From assembly GCA_023436805.1 (NCBI GenBank), contig JAEZHT010000014.1:1-40552 (forward strand): DNA of 40,552 nt. Reading direction: 5' to 3'. Under the pieces are notes generated by a model. That model made no database searches and was not told where the DNA came from. It saw nothing but the letters and a program-made list of their open reading frames with translations. A program made the position numbers and the translations under genes. Origin of the DNA: Bacillota bacterium (GTDB taxonomy: Bacteria > Bacillota_I > Bacilli_A > Acholeplasmatales > UBA5453). Positions within the stretch are counted from its first letter, which is position 1. The number at the start of each line of letters is the position of its first letter. Below are positions 1 to 7,528 of the stretch, one piece after another.

Positions 1-591
1 GGGTTCACCTGGATTTAGGATATAAGGATAGTTACCATTAGAATCGGCGTTACCAGCGATGACCAAGTGTGGGTTAATTCTCGCGAAGTTTTTCGTACTT
101 AACGCATTCAAAGCGACCGTTTTAGAGGCAGCCGAGGTAACCACGCGATATGGATTCATCCAAGCGTGGAATTCGATGCCTTGTTGGTGTGCATAATCGA
201 TCATGAATGCCATGACGTCCCAACCTGGGTCAACGTTTTCAGTGCCTGACATATACTTAGAAAATGGTGCGTATTCAGAATCGTACCACGCATCGTTCAT
301 CGGGCGGGTTTGGAAAAATATCGCATTCATATTTTTCGATTTAACACGATCAATCAATGCGCGATACTCATTTTCAAACGCGGTTCTGTTGGTGGCAGTA
401 CCGATGTTTAAATTCCACGCGGTAGCGACCCAAACAGCTCTAAGTTCATAGTCCTTTTCGACATAATCTTGGAGTGTTACGGCTTGTGTTTCAAAAATGG
501 AAGATGTTGTTGTAGGTAAGTTTTTCGCATATAAGAAGGTCAATATGAGGACCGATAATACGCCGATGATGAGTGATTTAAATAGCTTCAT
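1..591 (-). CDS. GHL10-family glycosidase, exported, C-terminus cut by window edge
   Basis: Only the first 197 codons are in the window; the gene runs off at base 1. The start at 591 overlaps the TGA of the upstream gene as ATGA. Residues about 5-22 form a hydrophobic segment (FKSLIIGVLSVLILTFLYA), read as a signal peptide or membrane anchor, so the enzyme should act outside the membrane. The remainder matches the GHL10/DUF187 (YngK/YddW) fold: RAVWVAT near the start of the barrel, NAIFFQTRPMNDAWY, SKYMSGTE and HAWMNPYRV. These line up block by block with the next gene (AMWVSN, NAIFYQVRTTNDAFY, SRYLTGTE, HAWCNPYRV), so the two are paralogues. In the family, E. coli DigH (YddW) cleaves denuded peptidoglycan glycan strands; that activity here is inference. 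It is last in the anmK unit. Confidence 0.85.
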   Translation of the reverse strand, partial: MKLFKSLIIGVLSVLILTFLYAKNLPTTTSSIFETQAVTLQDYVEKDYELRAVWVATAWNLNIGTATNRTAFENEYRALIDRVKSKNMNAIFFQTRPMNDAWYDSEYAPFSKYMSGTENVDPGWDVMAFMIDYAHQQGIEFHAWMNPYRVVTSAASKTVALNALSTKNFARINPHLVIAGNADSNGNYPYILNPGEP

Positions 592-1808
592 TTAGCCACC
601 TCTTTCAATGTGTTTTTGAGCATAGCCATCCCTAGTTTACTCTTGTCTTGATTTATGAACGTTTTGTATGTAAAAAATACGTGACCTTTGACGGTTTTAT
701 ATGGGTTTGCATATAGGAGTTGATTGGTAACTTCACGCGGATTTTCATATTCGCCTTCATTACCTAAGCGATACGCGCCATGACCGAGGTATAAATCCAC
801 CTTGGTATGTTGACATGTCTTGACCCAAAATTTAACTAAATCTGCATAAGGCGCGAGGGGGTGTCCAAACTCCCAATAGAGTTGCGGGACAATGTAATCA
901 ATATAGCCAGACTTCACCCAAAGGTAAGCATCGGCGTATTGATTGTCATACGATTGTGTGGCTTTTGGACTGACATGTGCACCTTCTGGTGTTGCCTGAT
1001 GGTTTCGCCAAATACCAAACGGTGAGACACCGAATCGAATCGCAGGTTTATGGGCTTTAATGGCTTTATATAGGCCTTCAATGACTAAACTGACTTGTTG
1101 TCTTCTAAAGTCATCTAAAGACTGATTAATATCTGTTCTTTGTTCGTAATCGGGTAAATCGTTTTGATGTTCATCTAGGCCTTGATACGGGTAGAAATAA
1201 TCATCAAAATGAATCCCTGCCACGTCATAGCCATCGATGATTTCTAGCATCGAATCGATGATGTGTTGTCTGACTTCTGGTTTGGCAGGATTTAAAATAA
1301 TTTGGCCTTCTTTATTTAAAATGATGAGGTCAGGACGTTTGACCGCTAGATTCATGGGGTCACATGTTTTGAGATAATCATCTTTTTTGATTAACCCATT
1401 TAAAGACACACGGTAGGGATTACACCACGCATGGACTTCGATGTTGCGTTTTTTCGCTTCATCAATGACGAACTTCAACACATCAAACAAAGGTTTTTTC
1501 CCTTCTGTTCCCGTTAAATAACGGCTATAAGGATTAAGCTTTGATGTGTAGAAAGCATCGTTGGTTGTTCTGACTTGATAAAAGATTGCATTTAAATGAT
1601 ATGATTTCGCGGTATCCAACATGGTAATGATTTTTTTTTGATAATCTTCAATGTTTTCCAATACCGGGAAGTCGATATTGGCGACATTAGATACCCACAT
1701 CGCTCTGAATGGTTTATGGTTTTTAATGGTGTTTGGTACTTCTACCACGGTTTGTGTGTCGTAATAAAAGATTGGTTGATCGGGGTTTTTAAATAAATGC
1801 AGTTTCAT
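588..1808 (-). CDS. GHL10-family glycosidase, cytoplasmic paralogue
   Basis: Predicted 406-residue (beta/alpha)8 glycosidase-like protein of the GHL10/DUF187 family. The start MKLHLF at 1808 is chosen because AGGAG lies 7 bases upstream; a longer reading to 1841 would only add an arginine-rich tail inside the anmK end. Visible family blocks are AMWVSNVANIDFP, NAIFYQVRTTNDAFY, HAWCNPYRVSLNG, GIHFDDYFYPY (acidic pair in the barrel) and FGVSPFGIWRN, with YIVPQLYWEFG further on. Unlike its downstream paralogue it has no signal peptide, so it probably acts inside the cell. It lies 7 bases after anmK and overlaps the next gene by 4 bases, implying translational coupling. The substrate is unknown; peptidoglycan glycan fragments are suggested by anmK. 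Confidence 0.85.
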   Translation of the reverse strand: MKLHLFKNPDQPIFYYDTQTVVEVPNTIKNHKPFRAMWVSNVANIDFPVLENIEDYQKKIITMLDTAKSYHLNAIFYQVRTTNDAFYTSKLNPYSRYLTGTEGKKPLFDVLKFVIDEAKKRNIEVHAWCNPYRVSLNGLIKKDDYLKTCDPMNLAVKRPDLIILNKEGQIILNPAKPEVRQHIIDSMLEIIDGYDVAGIHFDDYFYPYQGLDEHQNDLPDYEQRTDINQSLDDFRRQQVSLVIEGLYKAIKAHKPAIRFGVSPFGIWRNHQATPEGAHVSPKATQSYDNQYADAYLWVKSGYIDYIVPQLYWEFGHPLAPYADLVKFWVKTCQHTKVDLYLGHGAYRLGNEGEYENPREVTNQLLYANPYKTVKGHVFFTYKTFINQDKSKLGMAMLKNTLKEVAK

Positions 1809-1815
1809 ACGTCTC

Positions 1816-2955
1816 CTAACGGATGACAGGACTGATGTCACCCAGTACGACTAAGCGGGTCGCGCCGGTCGCACGTTTGATGTGGTTAAAATGGCGATTG
1901 AGTGTCTCGTTACCCAAAATGACAAAAGCGAGGGCTTCTTTACATTTCGAATCGAGACCATGGTCTTCTAACGTCGATACTTGAATTGGGTATAACCCTT
2001 TTCGAATGTTTTCAATCAGAAATGGGTTAAATGCCCCACCACCCGAAAAGATGATTTCATCGATCGGTTGTTTTTCCAACAATTTTCGGTAGCTTTCAAC
2101 AATACTACCGACTGTAAACATCGACAATGTATGGATGATGTCTTCCGGTTTTTCGTTAAGGTATTGAGATACGAGCGCTTCTGTATAATCATCACCAAAC
2201 AATTCTCTACCGGTGGATTTCGGGTAATTCAATTTCAAATACGGATGAGCCATCAAGGTGTCATATAACGGTTGAATCAATTGACCTCGTGAAGCGTGGT
2301 ATCCTTGGTCATCGTAAGGTTGTTGGAATAATTTTTTCATCGCGTAATCGATCATCATATTGGCCGGACCTGTATCAAAAGCCACCACTTGATCGATGTC
2401 TTGACCCTTAGGCATGAGGGTTAAATTCGAGATGCCACCTAAATTGTGCATCGCGATGGTCTTATCTTTTTGAGAGAACATCACAAATTCAGCGTAGGGT
2501 ACCAAGGGTGCACCTTGTCCACCCACAGCCATGTCAGCGACTCTAAAATTCGACACGGTGGTGATGCCTGTGAGCTGTGCAATCACGGACCCTGAACCCA
2601 ATTGCAAAGTACTCTTTAAATGGTCTTTAGTGGAAAACGGTATGTGATAGATGGTTTGGCCGTGTGAAGCGATAAAATCGATGTTCTTCGGGTCTATCCC
2701 CAAGGTTTCAACGAAAGTATTAATGGCATTTGAAAAAGCGATAGCCAATTCAAAATTGAGACTGGTGATGTCTCTTGCGTTGGTTTTTAGCTGAATTGAG
2801 TCTTGTATTTTTTGAACCAATCCCGGGTCTAAATCATAGGATTGATGGGCAATGACTTTCACTTCGGTATCCATAAAGGACCCGTTTATTTCACATAGAA
2901 CCACATCGATGCCATCCAACGAGGTCCCACTCATTAAGCCAATTGAAAGTTTCAT
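1816..2955 (-). CDS. anmK: Anhydro-N-acetylmuramic acid kinase
   Basis: A 379-residue AnmK of normal family length. AnmK hydrolyses the 1,6-anhydro ring of anhydro-MurNAc and phosphorylates it to MurNAc-6-phosphate in the cytoplasm, the entry step of peptidoglycan sugar recycling. Seen in the sequence: the N-terminal phosphate-binding GLMSGTSLDGID, ASHGQTIYH, the NLGGISNLT strand, FDTGPANMMIDY and the C-terminal SGGGAFNPFL nucleotide-binding loop. The start at 2955 has a GGAGAA ribosome site. It is first in a unit with two GHL10 glycosidases, and its promoter overlaps a cre-like box. The etherase MurQ, needed to turn the product into GlcNAc-6-phosphate, is not in the window; nagA and nagB, the following steps, are at 13255-15109. 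Confidence 0.96.
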   Translation of the reverse strand: MKLSIGLMSGTSLDGIDVVLCEINGSFMDTEVKVIAHQSYDLDPGLVQKIQDSIQLKTNARDITSLNFELAIAFSNAINTFVETLGIDPKNIDFIASHGQTIYHIPFSTKDHLKSTLQLGSGSVIAQLTGITTVSNFRVADMAVGGQGAPLVPYAEFVMFSQKDKTIAMHNLGGISNLTLMPKGQDIDQVVAFDTGPANMMIDYAMKKLFQQPYDDQGYHASRGQLIQPLYDTLMAHPYLKLNYPKSTGRELFGDDYTEALVSQYLNEKPEDIIHTLSMFTVGSIVESYRKLLEKQPIDEIIFSGGGAFNPFLIENIRKGLYPIQVSTLEDHGLDSKCKEALAFVILGNETLNRHFNHIKRATGATRLVVLGDISPVIR

Positions 2956-2979
2956 GGTCGTTTCTCCATCTTCGTTATC

Positions 2980-3008
2980 ATTATAGTGGTTTTACTATGT
3001 AATTGAAA
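2980..3008 (-). promoter_or_regulatory. Probable anmK promoter
   Basis: On the minus strand a TATAAT -10 (2980-2985) is preceded by a 17-base spacer and TTTCAA as -35 (3003-3008). It lies 25 bases upstream of the anmK start. The -35 falls inside the cre-like box described separately. Confidence 0.6.
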
Positions 3009-3016
3009 CGCTTTCA
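3003..3016 (-). promoter_or_regulatory. cre-like catabolite repression box
   Basis: Minus-strand TGAAAGCGTTTCAA agrees with the cre consensus TGWAARCGYTWNCW at 13 of 14 positions (mismatch at position 13) and contains the inverted repeat TGAAA-N3-TTTCA. It covers the -35 of the anmK promoter, a position suited to repression by CcpA or another LacI-family protein. The RpiR regulator next door is an alternative binder. Confidence 0.55.
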
Positions 3017-3064
3017 TCGTCTTTTGGTTGTTTTTTCCAAAATTGAAAAAACCGCACAGTCGAC

Positions 3065-3089
3065 AAAAAAAAGTATGCTGCTAGCATAC
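3065..3089 (-). terminator. Rho-independent terminator of the RpiR gene
   Basis: On the minus strand GTATGC, a 5-base loop and GCATAC are followed by eight T residues. It separates the regulator from the anmK unit. Confidence 0.85.
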
Positions 3090-3099
3090 CTCTTTATAA

Positions 3100-3945
3100 T
3101 TAGCGTTTGAATTGTTTAAATGTTTGATAAGTGGTTTCAAGCATTTTGACTGAACGGTCGATATCTGTATAAGCACAATGCGAGAATAACGCGTCTACAA
3201 CCGCCAATTGAGAAATACGCGATGTCATCGCAGCACTTCTAAATTCCCCTTCCAATGAAGAGGTATAAATGACGATGTCACCCAAATCTGCTAGAATGGA
3301 TGAGCCAAGTTTGGTAATGACAATGATCTTCGCTTTGTTTTCTTTCGCCAGCAACGCAGCAGAAATGATTTCTTTGGTTTTACCTGAGTTACTGATGAAA
3401 ATGATGACGTCTTTTTGATTGATGAATGACGCATCGACCAATTGGTCATGGGATTCCCCTTGCGCAATACAAAACTTATTGATTCGACGTAGTTTCATCT
3501 CTAAGTCTTTACATACTATGTAAGATGAGCCTTTACCAAAAATGAGAATCTTACGTGCACTCATGATGATTTCAGCGGCTTTTTCATAGGTTTCTTCATT
3601 ATAAAGTTTCATCGTATCTTCTAAGACACGGATGTCATTTTCAATCGCAACCTTACCTGTATTGAATTTTTTGGTTAAAATGACGTCTGAATACTCGGTG
3701 TGTTCGGGAATTTCAACTTTCGCATTCGCTAAAATGAAGTCAATTTTGAAATCCTTGAACCCGCGATAACCCAGTTTTTTACACATTCTAACGACAGATG
3801 CTGGGGAGGTGTATGCCGCTTCAGCAATCTTTTCAATACCAAAATCTTTTAAATCTTCTTTATGTTCAATCAAATAATCCAGAACGACCTTTTCGGCCAT
3901 GCTGAGTTCTTCTTTGTTTTTTAGCATATTAAGCATGATACTCAT
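3100..3945 (-). CDS. RpiR/MurR family transcriptional regulator
   Basis: A 281-residue regulator with an N-terminal helix-turn-helix of the RpiR type (residues about 1-80, with IAEAAYTSPASVVRMCKKLG as the recognition region) and a C-terminal SIS sugar-phosphate-binding domain (about 120-260, with ILIFGKGSSY, FISNSGKTKEII and IIVITKLGSS). SIS domains of this family sense phosphosugars such as MurNAc-6P or GlcNAc-6P. The gene lies immediately upstream of the anmK unit on the same strand but is separated from it by a strong terminator, so it is likely a separately transcribed regulator of that unit. The start is taken at the first ATG after GGGGG; in-frame ATGs a few codons later are possible. 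The effector and targets are inferred. Confidence 0.92.
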   Translation of the reverse strand: MSIMLNMLKNKEELSMAEKVVLDYLIEHKEDLKDFGIEKIAEAAYTSPASVVRMCKKLGYRGFKDFKIDFILANAKVEIPEHTEYSDVILTKKFNTGKVAIENDIRVLEDTMKLYNEETYEKAAEIIMSARKILIFGKGSSYIVCKDLEMKLRRINKFCIAQGESHDQLVDASFINQKDVIIFISNSGKTKEIISAALLAKENKAKIIVITKLGSSILADLGDIVIYTSSLEGEFRSAAMTSRISQLAVVDALFSHCAYTDIDRSVKMLETTYQTFKQFKR

Positions 3946-3995
3946 AAAATAAAACCCCCATTCAAAAACATCTAATCGTATAATTCACCATAGTA

Positions 3996-4024
3996 ATTAT
4001 AACATAGAAGTTTCTAAATGTAAG
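3996..4024 (-). promoter_or_regulatory. Probable promoter of the RpiR gene
   Basis: Minus-strand CTTACA (4019-4024), a 17-base spacer and TATAAT (3996-4001) lie about 50 bases upstream of the start codon. Confidence 0.6.
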
Positions 4025-4082
4025 GGCTTTACATCATTTTAATGATGGGGTTTCGAGTAATTCACAATCATTCTAAAAATCA

Positions 4083-5474
4083 CTAAATGACTTTACTTGG
4101 GTTTAAGATGCCTTTAGGATCAAATACTTGTTTGATGCCTTTCATCAATTGAATTTGGGTATCTCCGAGTAAATCCACCATGTAGCGTTTTTTCGCAAAT
4201 CCAATGCCGTGTTCACCAGAGACGACTCCGCCCATTTCAAAGGCTTTGTCATACATCAATTTGAACCCTTTTTCGACAACCTCGTGCCATTTGGACACGT
4301 CTAAGTTATCTTTACAGAAATAGATATGTAGATTGCCATCACCAATGTGACCAAAATACGGGATTCGGATGTTGAGTTGTTCGGAAATTTCTCTCGCATA
4401 AGCTAAATAACCACTGACGGCTGAACGAGGTAGACACACGTCAATTTCATCGATTTCATCGGTTGATGATTTGATGGCTTCTAAGAATCCCCCACGCACT
4501 GTCCAAACCGCTTTCGCTCTTTCGGTGGTATCGACTAAGAATACATCGATCGCACCAAGTTCTAAGCACATGTTGGATGCAATTTTGATGTCGTGATCGA
4601 CTGACTCATCGGTATTGCCATCGTAGGATAACAATAAATAAGCCTCAAAGTTATTGTGTGGGATTTTCTTACCAAGGAAAGTTTCAGAATACTGTAAGGA
4701 TTGTTTTTCTAAGAATTCTACCGCCGTTGGTGTGACATGGTTTTTTATCAATACTGGTGCGGCTTTAATCGCTGCCTCACGGTTTTCAAATGGCACCAAC
4801 AACGAAATGGTTTTCTTTGGTTTAGAAATGAGTTTTAACGTAGCTGAAACGATGATGCCTAAGGTACCTTCGGAACCAATAATCAAGTCTTTTAAACCAT
4901 AACCTGTGGAGTTTTTAACCATCTTCCCACCGGTTTGAATGATTTCACCGTTGGGTAAAACCACTTCAAGTCCACGTACCCAGTCACGGGTGACGCCATA
5001 TTTAATCGCACGCATCCCACCAGCATTGGTCGAAATATTTCCACCAATGGTAGCTGTCTTTTCACCTGGGTCTGGGGCGTAGAATAGATTTTCTTTTTCT
5101 ACGGCTTCATAAATATCCAATAATAATACCCCTGGTTCAACGGTTAAGGTTAGATTGATGGTATCCAAATCGATGATTTTGTTCATTTTGGATGTGTTGA
5201 GTAAAATCCCTCCATGGACAGGGACACAAGCCCCTACCAAACCAGTGCCTGCACCTCTTACGGTTACAGGAATATGATTTGCATAGGCATAAGCCATGAT
5301 TTTTGAAATTTGATGTTTATCTGTGGCGAATAACAGTGCTTCTGGGGCACCAGAAACGTTTTTTAGTTCATCGTGTGCATATTCGTGGTCAATATCGCCA
5401 CCAACGGTGATGGATTCTTGACCCACGATTTCAGTGAGTATTTGAATGTCTTTTGAATCTAATCTTTTAAACAT
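4083..5474 (-). CDS. lctD: FAD-linked D-lactate/glycolate dehydrogenase (LctD/GlcD type)
   Basis: A 463-residue flavoprotein of the FAD-binding-4/oxidase-C family (GlcD, LctD, Dld). The N-terminal FAD domain shows VTVRGAGTGLVGACVP, LTVEPGVLL and TIGGNISTNAGGMRAIKYG; the C-terminal catalytic domain shows YFGHIGDGNLH and VVSGEHGIGFAKK with their conserved histidines. It oxidises a 2-hydroxy acid, most likely lactate, to the keto acid. It overlaps etfA by 8 bases and ends the etfB-etfA-lctD unit, the same order as lctBCD of Acetobacterium woodii, so its electron acceptor is probably the ETF pair rather than quinone. Glycolate or another 2-hydroxy acid remains possible as substrate. Confidence 0.88.
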   Translation of the reverse strand: MFKRLDSKDIQILTEIVGQESITVGGDIDHEYAHDELKNVSGAPEALLFATDKHQISKIMAYAYANHIPVTVRGAGTGLVGACVPVHGGILLNTSKMNKIIDLDTINLTLTVEPGVLLLDIYEAVEKENLFYAPDPGEKTATIGGNISTNAGGMRAIKYGVTRDWVRGLEVVLPNGEIIQTGGKMVKNSTGYGLKDLIIGSEGTLGIIVSATLKLISKPKKTISLLVPFENREAAIKAAPVLIKNHVTPTAVEFLEKQSLQYSETFLGKKIPHNNFEAYLLLSYDGNTDESVDHDIKIASNMCLELGAIDVFLVDTTERAKAVWTVRGGFLEAIKSSTDEIDEIDVCLPRSAVSGYLAYAREISEQLNIRIPYFGHIGDGNLHIYFCKDNLDVSKWHEVVEKGFKLMYDKAFEMGGVVSGEHGIGFAKKRYMVDLLGDTQIQLMKGIKQVFDPKGILNPSKVI

Positions 5475-6669
5475 GTTGTGTGACCCCCAATTGTTCTAAT
5501 AATTCGTTTAATTTTGGTAATACTTGGTATAAATCCCCACAAATCGCGTAATGTGAATAATTGAAAAGTTTACAATGTGGGTCCTGATTGATGGTGATGA
5601 TGGTCTCTGCTTCTTTCATCCCTTCGATGAAATGGACAGACCCACTGATGCCAATGTTGATCAATAATTTTGGTTTAACCGTTCTACCAGACAATCCGAT
5701 TTGTTGTCTCGCATCGAACCAACCATTTTCAATGAGTGGTCTGGTACACGCCAAATCGGCACCTAATTGAGTTCTAAGTGGTTCTATCAAGGCCAAATCG
5801 GCTTGTTTTTTGATGCCTCTACCTAAAGCGATGATGATTTCAGACTCAGAAATATCTTTGGCTTGTGGTTTATGTACCGACTCTATGAGTTCAATTTTGG
5901 TGTTTTTAGGAATATCTACCACGGATTCATGATGAATTTGTCCGAATGGTTCAACCAAAGCTGGCTTATTGAACATTTTATAACGGATGGTGGCGAGTTG
6001 AGGTCTATTGTTTGGCGTATTGATTTTCGCCATGATGTTTCCACCAAAAGCGGGACGGATTTGGAGTAAATCACCGTCTTCAGTGATATCTAACATCGTA
6101 CAGTCAGCGGTTAACCCCGTTCTAAGGCGTGCCGCTACACGTGGTGCGAAGCTTCTACCAAGCGGAGTAGATCCGAATAAAATGACGTTGTTTTGGTATT
6201 TCTTAAAGAAACTTTCAATGACGTTGGTGTATCTTTCGACATTAAAATCACGGTATAATGCATCTTCATAGACGAAAACATCATCTACCCCATATTTTAA
6301 GCATTCAGATACCATTGATTGTGTATCGCTACCAATGACGATTGCGTATACTTTCTCATTCGTTTTTAAAGCGATTTCTTTGGCTTTCCCTAGTAATTCA
6401 AACCCAACAGGGTGACATATGTTGTTGTGTTGTTCCATAAATACGGCGATGCCTTTGTATTTGGATTTATCGATTTGAGGTCTAGAATCGTCAATGAATT
6501 CACAAACCCTTTTGGGTCCTTTTTTAACGCATAATTTACATACGCGACAGCTGGCATTGATCGATAAATACTCATCCACATATTCAAATGCATTGAATGG
6601 ACATACTTGTTTGAGTTGTTCTGCAATTTCTTTCGTGACTTTGGTGTTGTCAACTTTAATATAGCCCAT
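5467..6669 (-). CDS. etfA: Electron transfer flavoprotein alpha subunit with N-terminal ferredoxin-like domain
   Basis: A 400-residue EtfA, longer than the roughly 320 residues of simple EtfA. The extra N-terminus (about 1-65) has Cys23 followed by proline and a C41-x2-C44-x2-C47 motif, enough ligands for one 4Fe-4S cluster, with Cys56 nearby. Then come the alpha/beta domain (about 70-260) and the C-terminal FAD domain with GLSGRTVKPKL, IGISGSVHFIEGM and INQDPHCKLFNYSHY. This extended form is the one found in the bifurcating lactate dehydrogenase-Etf complex of Acetobacterium woodii. The start at 6669 has AGGAGGG just upstream. It lies 9 bases after etfB and overlaps lctD. Some EtfA proteins of non-bifurcating systems also carry ferredoxin domains, so bifurcation is inferred. 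Confidence 0.93.
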   Translation of the reverse strand: MGYIKVDNTKVTKEIAEQLKQVCPFNAFEYVDEYLSINASCRVCKLCVKKGPKRVCEFIDDSRPQIDKSKYKGIAVFMEQHNNICHPVGFELLGKAKEIALKTNEKVYAIVIGSDTQSMVSECLKYGVDDVFVYEDALYRDFNVERYTNVIESFFKKYQNNVILFGSTPLGRSFAPRVAARLRTGLTADCTMLDITEDGDLLQIRPAFGGNIMAKINTPNNRPQLATIRYKMFNKPALVEPFGQIHHESVVDIPKNTKIELIESVHKPQAKDISESEIIIALGRGIKKQADLALIEPLRTQLGADLACTRPLIENGWFDARQQIGLSGRTVKPKLLINIGISGSVHFIEGMKEAETIITINQDPHCKLFNYSHYAICGDLYQVLPKLNELLEQLGVTQHV

Positions 6670-6678
6670 GGGTCCCTC

Positions 6679-7470
6679 CTATAAGAAACGCTTATCTTTT
6701 AGTATTTCTACTAATTGATTAGATAGCGTTTGTGGGTCACCTTCAAATCGGGTGGAATGCATCGATTTGTCTGGTGAAAAAATTTCGTCTACTTGGGTTG
6801 GAGACCCATTTAATCCGTAATGATTTTCGTTTTGGTCTTCTAAATCTTTGAATGTAACGTAGTTTATCTTGTAGCTATCAAAAGAAAGCTGTCTTCTATA
6901 AGATGGTAATCTTGGAGTATTTGCATCTTTTTCTATGGTTAATAGACATGGTAATTCAACTTTTACAACTTCATCATATTGATCATAGGCACTTCTAACT
7001 ACGATATACTTGGTGGTCACTTCGATGAGTTCTTTGACGTATGGTACGTGTGGTATGCCTAAAAATTCAGCCATTTCAGGTCCTACTTGTGCCGTATCGC
7101 CATCGGTGGTTTGTTTCCCACAAATGACTAAGTCAAAATCATGAATGTGTTTAACCAATTGACTGATGGTATAAGAGGTCGCGAGTACGTCTGCACCAGC
7201 GAATTTACGGTCCGTGAGTAGGGTAGCGTCATCCGCCCCCATATATAAAGCTTCTTTTAGTACTTGAGTGGCCGATTGAGGACCCATCGTCACAGCGTGA
7301 ACCGATGTATTTTCGATGCGTGATTTGATTTGAAATGCAGTTTCTAAGCCAAATAGATCGAATGGATTCATTTTAACGTTTTGTGAATCTCTGATCAATA
7401 CCCCGGTGATGGGGTCTACTTGAACATTCGATGAAGCTGGGACTTGTTTGATACAGGTAATTATTTTCAT
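6679..7470 (-). CDS. etfB: Electron transfer flavoprotein beta subunit
   Basis: A 263-residue EtfB of normal length. Seen: the N-terminal IITCIKQVPASSNVQVDP, MNPFDLFGLETAFQIK, VTMGPQ and the nucleotide-binding segment CGKQTTDGDTAQVGPEMAEFLG. The DGDTAQVGP loop binds FAD in bifurcating ETFs and AMP in simple ones, and cannot be told apart by eye. It pairs with EtfA to pass electrons between the lactate dehydrogenase and NAD/ferredoxin or another acceptor. It is first of the three-gene unit, with AGGAGAA before the start at 7470. A hairpin at 7500-7528 separates it from the upstream gene. Confidence 0.95.
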   Translation of the reverse strand: MKIITCIKQVPASSNVQVDPITGVLIRDSQNVKMNPFDLFGLETAFQIKSRIENTSVHAVTMGPQSATQVLKEALYMGADDATLLTDRKFAGADVLATSYTISQLVKHIHDFDLVICGKQTTDGDTAQVGPEMAEFLGIPHVPYVKELIEVTTKYIVVRSAYDQYDEVVKVELPCLLTIEKDANTPRLPSYRRQLSFDSYKINYVTFKDLEDQNENHYGLNGSPTQVDEIFSPDKSMHSTRFEGDPQTLSNQLVEILKDKRFL

Positions 7471-7499
7471 AGTGTTCTCCTAAACGGCCTTTGTAAAGA

Positions 7500-7528
7500 A
7501 ACCAATCCAATGGTTAGTTGGATTGGTT
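7500..7528 (-). terminator. Hairpin between the phosphodiester glycosidase gene and etfB
   Basis: A perfect 11-base stem (AACCAATCCAA with its complement) and a 7-base loop cover the stop codon of the upstream gene. On the minus strand it is followed only by TTTCTTT, so it may be a leaky terminator that lets some transcription into etfB. Confidence 0.6.

Noticed and set aside
203..451. Plus-strand reading frame opposite the truncated GHL10 gene
   Set aside because: It is a shadow: the minus-strand frame has clear family motifs, while this one has no ribosome site or recognisable sequence.
4030..4060. CATCATT/AATGATG hairpin after lctD as a terminator
   Set aside because: The stem exists, but the minus strand continues TAAAGCCC with no T-tract, so it was not called as a terminator.
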